DNA from: Planctomycetota bacterium
GTDB lineage: Bacteria > Planctomycetota > Planctomycetia > Gemmatales > Gemmataceae
DNA: 64,000 bases
Direction: 5' to 3'
Assembly (NCBI GenBank): GCA_016873225.1
Contig: VGXS01000010.1
Span: 45,913-109,912 of the forward strand
Positions within the stretch are counted from its first letter, which is position 1; every line of letters starts with the position of its first letter. A model generated the notes under the pieces. It was not told where the DNA came from, searched no databases, and worked only from the letters and a program-made list of their open reading frames with translations. Positions 41,401-50,736 of the stretch are shown here, in pieces. A program made the translations under genes and the position numbers.

Positions 41401-42708
41401 CTATTCACCAACCGGGTAGTGTACGGCCTTGGCCAGGACGCAGCCAAGGGAATCAAGCGACCTTACCGCGTCGAGGAATTTTCCCGCTGGGGCCAAATGG
41501 GTCATGATGACCATCTGAACCTGGGAGATATTCGGCTGGTCGATAGTTTCATGCTGGATCACCGAGGCGATCGAGATGGAGTGACTGGCCAAAACGCCTG
41601 ATACCTCGGCCATCACTCCGGGCCTGTCCAAAACATGCAGCCTGAGGTAATAGCGTGAGCGCAGCTTGTCTTGGGGGAGCAGGGGAGGGGATGGGGAATC
41701 ACGCCAGAGCCTTGAGGTGGCGGCCATGAATCCGTCGCGCGAGGATGCCAATTCGACAAGGTCGCTGACAACGGCGCTCGCGGTGGGCATGCGGCCGGCA
41801 CCTGCCCCATAAAAAAGGGTTTCCCCCACAGCATCGCCTATGACCCGGACAGCATTGAAGCCTCCGCGAACCTGGGCCAATGGTGTTGTCTTGCGCAGCA
41901 ACACCGGGCTTACATGAGAAATGATGCCGTCCGGATCGCACCATATTTCAGCAAGCAGCCTGATGGTGTATCCAAGTTCCCCGGCGAATCGGATGTCGAG
42001 GGGGTCGAGCTCGTCGATTCCGCGACGGCTGATGGAATCAACGCCAAGCGTGGTGTCCATCGCGAGGTGCGCCAGCACCGCCAGTTTGTGCGCGGCATCG
42101 GTACCGTTGACATCAAGCGTGGGATCGGCCTCGGCGAAACCGAGGTCCTGCGCACCTTTCAACGCGGTGGGATAATCCAAGTGGTCATCCGTCATCCGGG
42201 TAAGAATGTAATTGCATGTTCCATTGAGGATGCCTTGAATTCCTAAAATCCTATTGGCGGACAGGCCGCGCTGGATGGCGCCAATGATGGGAATTCCGCC
42301 ACCCACGCTGGCTTCGAAAGCGACGCACCTCCCATGCGAGCGGGCAAAATCAAAAAGCTCCCCTCCTCGGGTGGCCAGCACGGCCTTGTTAGCGGTGACC
42401 ACATCCTTTCCATTGGCAAGGGCCTGAGCCATGGCGTCAAAAGCCCAGCCGGTGCCTCCGACAACTTCGACCACGACATCAATGTCAGGGTCTCGTGTGA
42501 TGTCTTCAACGCTTGAGGCTAATTTGAATCCGTGAATCGGCGTATCGCGTGTTTTGGATGGATTCTTGACAAGCACTTTTACCAGTTGCAACTCCCTGCC
42601 CGCGCGATGGGACAGGATGTGAGCCGAGTTTTGCAAAAGGACAGCGACACCCGTGCCAACGGTGCCCATTCCCAGCATCCCGATTCGCAAAGGTCTTGGC
42701 TTGGGCAT
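41401..42708 (-). CDS. hom: Homoserine dehydrogenase with C-terminal ACT domain
   Basis: The 435-residue enzyme reduces aspartate semialdehyde to homoserine for Met, Thr and Ile synthesis. The NAD(P) fold starts with IGMLGMGTVGTGVA; catalytic and substrate motifs are ANKAVLATRG, ASVGGGIPIIGAI, NGTCNYILTRM and GFAEADPTLDVNGTDAAHKLA. Residues about 350-435 form an ACT regulatory domain (YYLRLHVLDRPGVMAEVSGVL, in two parts), which suggests feedback by threonine. The ATG at 42708 starts directly before the core; an upstream start at 42765 would add an unsupported lead. It is divergent from the BON gene by 130 bp and upstream of a methyltransferase. Confidence 0.95.
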   Translation of the reverse strand: MPKPRPLRIGMLGMGTVGTGVAVLLQNSAHILSHRAGRELQLVKVLVKNPSKTRDTPIHGFKLASSVEDITRDPDIDVVVEVVGGTGWAFDAMAQALANGKDVVTANKAVLATRGGELFDFARSHGRCVAFEASVGGGIPIIGAIQRGLSANRILGIQGILNGTCNYILTRMTDDHLDYPTALKGAQDLGFAEADPTLDVNGTDAAHKLAVLAHLAMDTTLGVDSISRRGIDELDPLDIRFAGELGYTIRLLAEIWCDPDGIISHVSPVLLRKTTPLAQVRGGFNAVRVIGDAVGETLFYGAGAGRMPTASAVVSDLVELASSRDGFMAATSRLWRDSPSPPLLPQDKLRSRYYLRLHVLDRPGVMAEVSGVLASHSISIASVIQHETIDQPNISQVQMVIMTHLAPAGKFLDAVRSLDSLGCVLAKAVHYPVGE

Positions 42709-42838
42709 GGTTTTCCGTTGATCCAGAGTGATTATTGGGCTCGAAAGCCGGGTGTTTGGTTGCAACTGCCAAGGCTAGAGTTCACAATAGAAGGATGTCA
42801 TTCCGGTGCCATCGGCCGATAAGCGTCCGGAGGTTGTG

Positions 42839-43651
42839 ATGATTCGTATCAGCTTGCTGGCATTGATGTTCCATTCGCTTTTGGTGGTTGGCCAAGCGAT
42901 CGCTCAACCAAATTCCATGGGAAGCGGCATTGGAGGCGGTGGAATCGGAGGATCGAGCGGGATTGGTGGAGGGGGAATTGGTGGGGGAGGAATGTCGAGC
43001 GGGAACCAGTTCATTGGAAACCAATCCGGAGGTTTCGGCCTAGGATTCATGAAATTGGGAACGGCTTCTGGAAGAGCCGGATCGGCAAATTCCACCGGCT
43101 CGACATCATTCATGGGGCCTTACTATGCCACTCCCCAAGCGATTGGATACGGGCCCCTCAATTCTGGAAGCACCCAGGCCTACAGCCCGACAAGCAACCC
43201 TGCATTTGGTGTTGCCTTTGCCAACACGGGAAGTGCAGGCGCGAATTCGGGACGAGGAGGTACAGGTGGTTTGGGTGGGGTGGGGGCAATGGGGGCTCAA
43301 GGTGCGTCCAACCTCACGGGAAGCGTTGATTTTGTGCCTTTGAGCAGTTCGGGCGTTCGCAGAAACCTTCCCTATGCCGCCGAAGTGAATTTTGAAGGTA
43401 ATCTGGCGACTATGGATGGGTCGGGCATGGCTGCCGCCGCTAGTGCCAAGTTGACAAGTGACCTGAATTCCGTCATCGCCCGCTCATCCAGGCTTCCTTC
43501 GGCGTCTGGAATTAATGTTTCCATGGATCAGGGTGTTGTCGTGCTCAAGGGTGCCGTCGCTTCCGAAAGGGAGCGACGAGTCCTAGAAGCGATGGTCAGG
43601 ATGTCCCCGGGGGTCCGTGAGATCCGAAACGAGGTGAGGGTCGGCCCATAA
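42839..43651 (+). CDS. Secreted Gly-rich protein with C-terminal BON domain
   Basis: A 270-residue protein with a signal peptide (about 1-22, ending AIAQ), a Gly/Ser/Ile-rich low-complexity part (GSGIGGGGIGG and similar up to about 55), a central Ser/Thr/Asn/Gly segment, and a C-terminal BON domain (about 200-270) recognisable by GINVSMDQGVVVLKGAVASE, RRVLEAMVRMSPGV and EIRNEV. BON domains bind phospholipids or act in envelope proteins. GGAGG lies 5 nt before the ATG. It resembles the glycine-rich protein at 33.6 kb in its layout but not in its repeats. A hairpin terminator follows at 43681. Confidence 0.82.
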   Translation: MIRISLLALMFHSLLVVGQAIAQPNSMGSGIGGGGIGGSSGIGGGGIGGGGMSSGNQFIGNQSGGFGLGFMKLGTASGRAGSANSTGSTSFMGPYYATPQAIGYGPLNSGSTQAYSPTSNPAFGVAFANTGSAGANSGRGGTGGLGGVGAMGAQGASNLTGSVDFVPLSSSGVRRNLPYAAEVNFEGNLATMDGSGMAAAASAKLTSDLNSVIARSSRLPSASGINVSMDQGVVVLKGAVASERERRVLEAMVRMSPGVREIRNEVRVGP

Positions 43652-43680
43652 CAGGTTTGATGGTAGAATCATTGATTGAT

Positions 43681-43710
43681 GGCCCGGCTTGGCCGGGCCG
43701 AATTGTTTTT
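43681..43710 (+). terminator. Intrinsic terminator after BON gene
   Basis: A perfect 8-bp stem GGCCCGGC-TTG-GCCGGGCC (43681-43699) is followed by GAATTG and five T (43706-43710). It sits 30 bp after the BON gene stop and 14 bp before the UxaA start, so uxaA would need its own promoter or read-through. Confidence 0.6.
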
Positions 43711-43723
43711 GGGGCCATGCCAT

Positions 43724-45262
43724 ATGAATCAGCCCTCCGTTATCCTGCTTCGTCCCGAGGATGATGTCGCGGTTGCCACGCGCCGGCTGGAACCGGGTGA
43801 GGACATCGAGTTTCATGCCGATCGAATTCCCGTTCGCGATGTGGTTGCAATGGGACACAAGATTGCCCTCAGGCCGATTGCCAAGGGGGCTCCCGTTCGC
43901 AAATACGGCCAGGTGATCGGTTTCGCGACCAAGGCGATTTCCGCCGGTAGCCTTGTTCATGTCAGCAACCTTGAAGCTGGCAATTTCGAGAGGGATTACG
44001 CGTTTTCCAGCGAGGTGAAGCCGGTCGAATTCACCAAGGAAAAAAGAACCTTTCAAGGGTACGATCGTGGCGACGGTCGTTACGGTACCCGCAATTACAT
44101 TGCCCTGGTCTCGACGGTGAACTGTTCGGCAAGCACCAGCCGATACATCGTCAGGCGCCTTGAGCAACTTGGAGTTCTCAAAGACTATCCCGGCGTGGAT
44201 GGAGTTGTTGCTGTCACACACAAGGCCGGTTGTGCCATGCAGTACGGTGGCCCCGACCACTTGCAACTGGATCGCACACTGGCGGGATTCGCCCGTCATG
44301 CCAATGTCGCCGCTTATTTGATCATTGGGTTGGGATGCGAGACGGGGCAAGCGGCTCACCTCATTGAGGGGGAAAAGCTGCACCAGCTTGGTGGGGGCGT
44401 CTCGAGGCCGCCAACCGTCATCAACATTCAGGAACTAGGCGGCATTGCCAAGACGGTTGAGGCCGGGGTTCAGGCCGTGATCGGTCTGCTACCCAAGGCT
44501 TCCAGACATAAGCGCACGACCATTGGCGCCGACAAGCTTATTTTGGCGACCAATTGCGGCGGTTCTGACGGGAACAGCGGCGTGACGGCCAACCCGGCGC
44601 TTGGCGTTGCCAGTGACCTTCTCGTTGCCCAGGGTGGAACCTCGGTGCTTGCGGAAACAACCGAGATCTACGGGGCCGAACATTTGCTCACAAGGCGCGC
44701 CGTCACTCCCGCCGTGGGCCAAAAACTCATTGAACGGATCAAGTGGTGGGAGCGTTACACGGGCATGTTCGGAGCGGAAATCAACAACAACCCGTCACCT
44801 GGCAACAAGGAGGGCGGGCTTACCACCATTTACGAGAAGTCCCTGGGAGCCATCGCCAAGGCGGGATCGACTCCGCTTGTCGATGTGGTGATGTACGCCG
44901 AACCGGTGAAAGCCAAGGGTTTCGTGGTGATGGACACGCCCGGATATGACCCGACCAGCATGACGGGCCTTGTCGCCGGCGGCGCCAATGTGGGAGTATT
45001 CACGACAGGCAGGGGTTCTGTCTTTGGTTGCAAGCCCGCGCCATGCATCAAGGTGGCCACCAACACGCCGATGTTTCGTCGCATGGAGGCCGACATGGAT
45101 ATCGACGCCGGCACCATCCTCGCGGGAGTGCCCGTGGAAGAGGTGGGCAGGCTGATTTTTGAGGAAATCCTGGCCGTGGCTGGCGGGAAGAAGACCAAGA
45201 GCGAGGTTGCGGGTGTTGGCGAGGAGGAATTCGCCCCCTGGAGCATCGGCCCCACCCTTTGA
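43724..45262 (+). CDS. uxaA: UxaA-family altronate/galactarate dehydratase
   Basis: The 512-residue protein combines an N-terminal SAF-like segment (about 1-80, with IPVRDVVAMGHKIAL) and the UxaA/GarD hydrolyase core. Core motifs are GRYGTRNYIALVSTVNCS, THKAGCAMQYGG, GLGCETGQ, ATNCGGSDGNSGVTANPA, NNNPSPGNKEGGLTTIYEKS and the late TTGRGSVFGCKPAPCIKV with conserved Cys residues. D-altronate is the classical substrate; galactarate or related acids are alternatives. The ATG at 43724 removes an upstream reading over the terminator hairpin. It is followed closely by a LOG-family gene, with no catabolic partners near it. Confidence 0.87.
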   Translation: MNQPSVILLRPEDDVAVATRRLEPGEDIEFHADRIPVRDVVAMGHKIALRPIAKGAPVRKYGQVIGFATKAISAGSLVHVSNLEAGNFERDYAFSSEVKPVEFTKEKRTFQGYDRGDGRYGTRNYIALVSTVNCSASTSRYIVRRLEQLGVLKDYPGVDGVVAVTHKAGCAMQYGGPDHLQLDRTLAGFARHANVAAYLIIGLGCETGQAAHLIEGEKLHQLGGGVSRPPTVINIQELGGIAKTVEAGVQAVIGLLPKASRHKRTTIGADKLILATNCGGSDGNSGVTANPALGVASDLLVAQGGTSVLAETTEIYGAEHLLTRRAVTPAVGQKLIERIKWWERYTGMFGAEINNNPSPGNKEGGLTTIYEKSLGAIAKAGSTPLVDVVMYAEPVKAKGFVVMDTPGYDPTSMTGLVAGGANVGVFTTGRGSVFGCKPAPCIKVATNTPMFRRMEADMDIDAGTILAGVPVEEVGRLIFEEILAVAGGKKTKSEVAGVGEEEFAPWSIGPTL

Positions 45263-45292
45263 CGAAAAATGTCGCTGATGAAAGGCAACCAG

Positions 45293-46111
45293 ATGGACGG
45301 CGGAGAATCCACGCGGCCGACACCGGGCGAGATGGGCCACCCAGACCAGGCGCTCTCGATATCCCAGAAAAAATGGGGCAAGGTGCTCGCTCCCGGAGAT
45401 CCGGAATCCAAGCTGTTCCTGCAGGGGCCGCAGCGTCGACTCTCGGAGTTATGGCAAGCGTTCAGGATGTTCTTCGAGTACATCCAGGGATTCCGAAGGC
45501 TGCATTTCGTCGGTCCCTGTGTCACTGTGTTCGGTTCGGCGAGATTCCCAGAAACCAGCCCGCACTACCAGTTGGCCAGGGATGTTGGCGGCGCCATAGC
45601 CCGCGCGGGTTTCACCGTCATGACGGGCGGCGGCCCGGGCATCATGGAAGGCGCCAACCGGGGTGCCCGTGAAGCGGGGGGAAGGTCGATAGGCTGCAAC
45701 ATCCTGTTGCCGAAGGAGCAAGCGCCCAATCCCTATCTCGACGATTTCATCGATTTTGAATATTTCTCCATCCGCAAAACGATGCTCATCAAGTACTCCT
45801 ACGCCTTTTTTGTCCTACCGGGCGGCTTGGGCACCCTTGATGAACTTTTCGAGATCACGACGCTCGTCCAGACGGGAAAAGTGAAGGATTTTCCTGTTGT
45901 ACTGATGGGTGTTTCCTTCTGGCAGCCGTTGATTGATTTCATGCGCGAGACCCTGCTTGCCGAGGGCACCATCGACAGGTTGGACATCGACAGGCTGGTC
46001 ATCACAGACGATATTGACTTTGCCGTGCGCGAAGTGACGCGCGTCGGCATGAACAGGTTCGGGCTTTCGTATGGGCCAAGAATCCGCAGGGCGTGGTGGT
46101 TGGGGGAGTGA
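45293..46111 (+). CDS. LOG-family nucleotide phosphoribohydrolase
   Basis: The 272-residue protein is of the TIGR00730/LOG family, whose best-known members cleave cytokinin riboside 5'-monophosphates and other nucleoside monophosphates to base and ribose 5-phosphate. Its hallmarks GGGPGIMEGAN (112-122) and PGGLGTLDE (176-184) are intact. An N-terminal lead of about 70 residues precedes the Rossmann-like core. The ATG at 45293 has AAAGG with 7-nt spacing; an ATG at 45269 has none. It lies 30 bp after the dehydratase and 46 bp before an efflux adaptor on the same strand. Role in nucleotide salvage or signalling is inferred. Confidence 0.87.
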   Translation: MDGGESTRPTPGEMGHPDQALSISQKKWGKVLAPGDPESKLFLQGPQRRLSELWQAFRMFFEYIQGFRRLHFVGPCVTVFGSARFPETSPHYQLARDVGGAIARAGFTVMTGGGPGIMEGANRGAREAGGRSIGCNILLPKEQAPNPYLDDFIDFEYFSIRKTMLIKYSYAFFVLPGGLGTLDELFEITTLVQTGKVKDFPVVLMGVSFWQPLIDFMRETLLAEGTIDRLDIDRLVITDDIDFAVREVTRVGMNRFGLSYGPRIRRAWWLGE

Positions 46112-46157
46112 TGATGCTCCTCAGTCACCATACCTTCAATCCTCGGCTGGAGCACGA

Positions 46158-47363
46158 ATGATGCGTCGGCTTCTTCCCCCCGTCATCGGAATCATTGTCA
46201 TCATCGGCTGTGGCAAACCGCCGGTTCTTCCCGTCGCGGACTCCGAACCCGGCGTGAGTGTCAGCGAGGTTGTTTCCCGAATGGTCCAGGAAACCATAGA
46301 CTTCACCGGTCGCATCGATTCACCCAATCCCGTCGACATCAGGGCCCGGGCAACCGGATACATCACCAGTACGCCATTCAAGGAAGGTGATATCGTCCAG
46401 AAGGACTCCATGCTTTTTGAAATCGACAAAAGGCCCTACAAGGCGAAGCTTGATGACGCTACGGGCCAGGTGAAGCTCTATCAGGCCAAGTTGAAGCTCG
46501 CGATCGCCGATAACCTGCGCGCCAAGGAGGTGGCCAAGACCCCGGGTGCCATCAGCAAGCAGGACCTCGACAAATATGTCGCCGCCGAGGAAGAAGCCAA
46601 GGCCGCCATGGAAGCTTCCCAGGCCTCCCTTGAGGTTCATCGGCTCAACCTTGAGTTCTGTCAGGTGACATCGCCAATCAACGGCCGGATCAGCCGCTAC
46701 TTCGTGACGCTTGGCAACCTCGTTAACGCCGACCAGACCTTGTTGACAACCATCGTGAGCGAGGATCCTGTCTATGTTTTTTTTGATGTCGATGAGGCCT
46801 CGCTGATCCGGATCAAGAGGATGGTGCAGGAGAAAAAGATACCGACCCGTGAAAGCCAGCCAGACATCTTTGTGAATGTCTCGATCCAGGACGAATTGGA
46901 TTATCCGCACAAGGCCCTCGTGAACTTCCTCAACAACAAGGTCGATCCGCTCACCGGCACGCTGACAGTGCGCGGGGCCCTTGCCAATCCTCCGATTTCA
47001 CCGAGTACCCGCTTGTTCGTACCGGGGATGTTCTGCCGGGTGCGGGTTCCCGTCGGGGTCGCCCATCAGGGTCTTCTCGTCAGTGAGAAAGCGATTGGAA
47101 CCGACCAGAGTGTCAAGTTTGTCTATGTGATCGGTCTGGACAACAAGGCCGAGTATCGCAAGGTGACGCTTGGCGCGACAGACCGCGACGGCCTGAGAGT
47201 GATTGAGGACGGACTCAAGCCCGGCGAGAAGGTGATCGTCAGCGGCATCCAGTTGGTGGCGCCGGGGCAGAAGGTCGTTCCCGAGACCATTCCCATGCCC
47301 ATCCCGATGGGCGCCAAGACCGTTCCCGGGCCCTCGGCGCCCGGTGGCGCCGGCAAGTCCTGA
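46158..47363 (+). CDS. AcrA-type membrane fusion lipoprotein
   Basis: A 401-residue periplasmic adaptor. The signal ends in the lipobox IIGC (Cys about 18). Domain order is barrel-lipoyl-coil-lipoyl-barrel: ARATGYITSTPFKEGDIVQK, coil about 95-165, LEFCQVTSPINGRISRYFV, and FVPGMFCRVRVPVG. GGAG lies 5 nt before the ATG at 46158. It heads a second adaptor-RND-RND operon and starts 46 bp past the LOG gene. The outer-membrane factor is likely the convergent NodT-type protein at 54.3 kb. Confidence 0.93.
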   Translation: MMRRLLPPVIGIIVIIGCGKPPVLPVADSEPGVSVSEVVSRMVQETIDFTGRIDSPNPVDIRARATGYITSTPFKEGDIVQKDSMLFEIDKRPYKAKLDDATGQVKLYQAKLKLAIADNLRAKEVAKTPGAISKQDLDKYVAAEEEAKAAMEASQASLEVHRLNLEFCQVTSPINGRISRYFVTLGNLVNADQTLLTTIVSEDPVYVFFDVDEASLIRIKRMVQEKKIPTRESQPDIFVNVSIQDELDYPHKALVNFLNNKVDPLTGTLTVRGALANPPISPSTRLFVPGMFCRVRVPVGVAHQGLLVSEKAIGTDQSVKFVYVIGLDNKAEYRKVTLGATDRDGLRVIEDGLKPGEKVIVSGIQLVAPGQKVVPETIPMPIPMGAKTVPGPSAPGGAGKS

Positions 47364-47394
47364 GGAACCCCCTGGGCACCGAAGGACCGGATTG

Positions 47395-50300
47395 ATGATC
47401 TCGCGATTTTTCATCGACAGGCCGGTTTTCGCCACGGTCACCTCCATCGTCGTAGTGATCGCTGGTACCTTGTCCATCTTGTTCCTTCCGATTTCGCAGT
47501 ATCCGGATATTGTTCCGCCAACGGTGCAGGTGTCCGTCAATTACCCGGGCGCGAGCGCCCAGGTCGTTGCCGACACGGTGGCGGCACCGATCGAGCAGCA
47601 GGTCAACGGTGTTGACAACATGCTGTACATGGCCTCTACGAGCGACAACGCCGGCGCCTACAACCTCATCGTGACTTTCGCGATCGGAACCAACCTGAAC
47701 GAGGCCCTTGTTGCCGTCCAGAACAGGGTCAACCTCGCGGTTCCTCAACTTCCGAAATCGGTGCAGAAACAGGGACTCACCATCAAGAAGAAGTCCCCGA
47801 GCATCCTCCTGTGCGTCAATTTCTATTCCCCCGACGGGCGCTATGACGACATCTACATGTCGAATTACGCTACCATCCATGTGAAGGATGAGTTGTTCAG
47901 GCTTGAGGGAATTGGCGATATTGTTTATCTGGGCCAGCGTGATTATTCGATCCGTGTCTGGCTCGATCCCCAAAGGCTGGCTTCCCTGGGCATGACGGTC
48001 CAGGAGGTCAACGACGCGATCAATTCTCAAAACTTGGCACTCAGTCCCGGGATGATCGGGCAGCAACCCTCCGGTGGAGGGCAGATGATTGAATTGCCGA
48101 TAGATGCCTTGGGCCGCTTGTCCACGCCGGAGCAGTTTGGCGCCATCGTCGTGCGTTCTTCATCAGGTGGAAGCGATTCGCCAGCCGCCAAGGTCGTCAG
48201 GTTGCGGGATGTCGCCCGGGTTGAACTGGGAGCGAATCAGTACAACCAGATGGTTTCCCTGGGACTCAAGTCTTCGGTGGCGCTCGCCATCTTCCAGTTG
48301 CCGGGATCGAACGCCCTTGATGTCGGCGAGAGGGTGCGGAGGAAGATGGAGTCGTTGCGGAAGTATTTCCCCCCCGGCCTGGACTACAAAATCATTTATG
48401 ACACGACACCTTTCATCCGTGAATCCGTCATGGATGTCGTGTCAACCTTGAGGGATGCCATCATCCTTGTCGGCGTGGTTGTTCTGGTTTTTCTACAGAA
48501 TTGGCGCGCGACGCTGATTCCCCTCATCGCGGTTCCCGTCGCGGTCATCGGCACATTCACGGCCATGGCCATGCTGGGTTTCTCGATCAACAACATCTCA
48601 CTCTTTGGGCTCGTGCTTGCCATCGGAATCGTCGTGGATGATGCCATCGTGGTGGTCGAGAATGTCGAGCGTCTCATTGAAAGCGGATTATCTCCCCGCG
48701 AGGCCGCCATCAAGGCGATGGAGGAAGTGACCGGGCCCGTCGTGGCTGTGGCCCTCGTCCTTTGCGCGGTCTTCATTCCCTGCGCCTTCATCAGTGGTAT
48801 CACCGGGCAATTCTTCAGGCAGTTCGCGGTCACGGTTGCCGTTTCAACCGTGATCAGCGCCTTCAATTCCCTGACACTGTCTCCGGCGCTTGCGGCCATT
48901 CTCCTGAAGGCCCATGGATCCCGCGTCGATCCGTTGCAGTGGACCATCAACCTGGTTGCCGGCTGGTTCTTCCGCCTTTTCAACATGTTTTTCAGTTTTG
49001 CCGCTGCCGGATATGGTGGCATTGTTGGCATCCTGCTTCGGTTGTCGTTTCCCAGCCTGGTCATTTATGTCGTTCTGCTGGCTGGCACCGGTTGGCTCTT
49101 CCAGAAGATCCCAACCGGATTCATCCCTTCCCAGGACCAGGGATACCTGCTGGTGAATGTCCAATTGCCTGAATCCGCCAGCGTCCAGCGCACCCGCGAG
49201 GTGATGGACAGGCTCGAGAGGATCGTGCTTTATTCGGATCCACAAGCCGGAACCAAGCGGGAAGGGATTCTCGATACATTTGCCGTTTCGGGTTACAACA
49301 TATTGCTCAGCATGTCCGGATCGAATTACGGGTCCATGTTCATTGTTCTGGAATCATTCGAAAAGCGCAGGGATCCGAAGCTTGTCGGCAATGCGATCAT
49401 GGCCACTTTGCGGCAGGCCATGAAGGAGCAGGTGAGAGATGCGGCGATCATCGTGTTCGGCGCGCCACCGGTGCCCGGCCTTGGAACGGCTGGGGGATTC
49501 AAGACCATGGTGGAGGACCGTTCCGATTCCGGCGCCACAGAATTGGACCGCCAAACCCAAAGGTTCATCAGCGAGGGGAAGCAAAAGCCAGGAATTTTCG
49601 GGTTCTTCAGCATGTATAGCGCCGGGGCGCCGCAGCTTTTCGCCGACATCGACAGGGCCAAGGCCCGGGCTCTCCTCGTGGCGATCGGCGACCTGAACGC
49701 CGCCCTGCAAACCTGCATAGGTTCGGTTTACATCAACAATTTCAACGCCTTTGGGCGTTACTGGCAGGTGAACATCATGGCTGACCTGCCTTTTCGCGAC
49801 CGGGTTCCCGATGTGAACCTGGTCCAGGTGCGCAACAGCGCGGGAAAAATGGTTCCGATGGGTTCGATGGTCACGATGAAGGACTCGACGGGGCCGGGAA
49901 TGGTCATGCGCTACAACCTGTTTCGCGCCGCCCCGGTGAATGGGATCGCGTTGCCATGGATCCTGAGTTCCACCCAGGCCATGACCGTGATTGACGAGAT
50001 CGCCGCCAAGACGCTGCCCAGAACCATGCAGACCGAATGGACGGAACTCAGCCTGCTCCAGAGAATGGAAGCTGGCGATTGGCGAAACAAGATTGTTTTC
50101 CCGCTTTCGATTGTTTTCGTTTTCCTGGTCCTTGCGGCCCTTTACGAAAGCTGGACACTACCCCTCGCGGTGATCCTCGTGGTGCCGCTTTGCCTGCTTT
50201 CGGCCCTTGTTGGCGTGGCCATCGAGCGGATGGACATCAATATCTTCACCCAGATTGGGCTGGTGGTGCTGGTGGGCCTTTCCAGCAAAAATGCGATACT

Positions 50301-50736
50301 TATTGTTGAATTTGCCAAGCAGCTTTCAGACGAGGGAATGGCCCTTTCACAGGCCACGATCGAGGCGTGCCGGCTTAGGCTGCGTCCCATCCTCATGACA
50401 TCCCTGGCATTCATCTTCGGGGTCTTGCCGCTGGTGATCGCCAAGGGGGCGGGATCCGAAATGCGAAAGGCCCTCGGCGTCGCCGTATTCAGCGGCATGA
50501 TTGGAGTCACGCTGTTCGGCCTCATGTTCACTCCCGTATTCTTCCGCGTCATCCAGGCGATGGGATCCCTGCCAGGTTTCAAGGGGCCCGTCGCTTCAAG
50601 CGTTGGCAGCTTCATGAGAATCTTGTTTGCGTTCTCAACGCTCGGGCTTTCTGTGGTCGCGCATCGGGCTGTTTCAAGGGAGCGGGGAACGATTGGGGAA
50701 TCAGCCGGTTCGGCACATGGGGAAAAGCAGCCATGA
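47395..50736 (+). CDS. RND efflux pump, HAE1 type, first of tandem pair
   Basis: A 1113-residue HAE1 family pump with the start MISRFFIDRPVFATV, TM4 DD in IGIVVDDAIVVVENVERL and TM10 Lys in LVGLSSKNAILIVEFAKQ, all consistent with a working proton relay. Length exceeds AcrB by about 65 residues, partly in the C-terminal tail (after IQAMGSLPGF). The ATG at 47395 follows the adaptor stop by 31 bp, and the start of the next pump overlaps its stop by 4 bp. Substrate unknown; hydrophobic compounds are usual for the family. Confidence 0.95.
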   Translation: MISRFFIDRPVFATVTSIVVVIAGTLSILFLPISQYPDIVPPTVQVSVNYPGASAQVVADTVAAPIEQQVNGVDNMLYMASTSDNAGAYNLIVTFAIGTNLNEALVAVQNRVNLAVPQLPKSVQKQGLTIKKKSPSILLCVNFYSPDGRYDDIYMSNYATIHVKDELFRLEGIGDIVYLGQRDYSIRVWLDPQRLASLGMTVQEVNDAINSQNLALSPGMIGQQPSGGGQMIELPIDALGRLSTPEQFGAIVVRSSSGGSDSPAAKVVRLRDVARVELGANQYNQMVSLGLKSSVALAIFQLPGSNALDVGERVRRKMESLRKYFPPGLDYKIIYDTTPFIRESVMDVVSTLRDAIILVGVVVLVFLQNWRATLIPLIAVPVAVIGTFTAMAMLGFSINNISLFGLVLAIGIVVDDAIVVVENVERLIESGLSPREAAIKAMEEVTGPVVAVALVLCAVFIPCAFISGITGQFFRQFAVTVAVSTVISAFNSLTLSPALAAILLKAHGSRVDPLQWTINLVAGWFFRLFNMFFSFAAAGYGGIVGILLRLSFPSLVIYVVLLAGTGWLFQKIPTGFIPSQDQGYLLVNVQLPESASVQRTREVMDRLERIVLYSDPQAGTKREGILDTFAVSGYNILLSMSGSNYGSMFIVLESFEKRRDPKLVGNAIMATLRQAMKEQVRDAAIIVFGAPPVPGLGTAGGFKTMVEDRSDSGATELDRQTQRFISEGKQKPGIFGFFSMYSAGAPQLFADIDRAKARALLVAIGDLNAALQTCIGSVYINNFNAFGRYWQVNIMADLPFRDRVPDVNLVQVRNSAGKMVPMGSMVTMKDSTGPGMVMRYNLFRAAPVNGIALPWILSSTQAMTVIDEIAAKTLPRTMQTEWTELSLLQRMEAGDWRNKIVFPLSIVFVFLVLAALYESWTLPLAVILVVPLCLLSALVGVAIERMDINIFTQIGLVVLVGLSSKNAILIVEFAKQLSDEGMALSQATIEACRLRLRPILMTSLAFIFGVLPLVIAKGAGSEMRKALGVAVFSGMIGVTLFGLMFTPVFFRVIQAMGSLPGFKGPVASSVGSFMRILFAFSTLGLSVVAHRAVSRERGTIGESAGSAHGEKQP

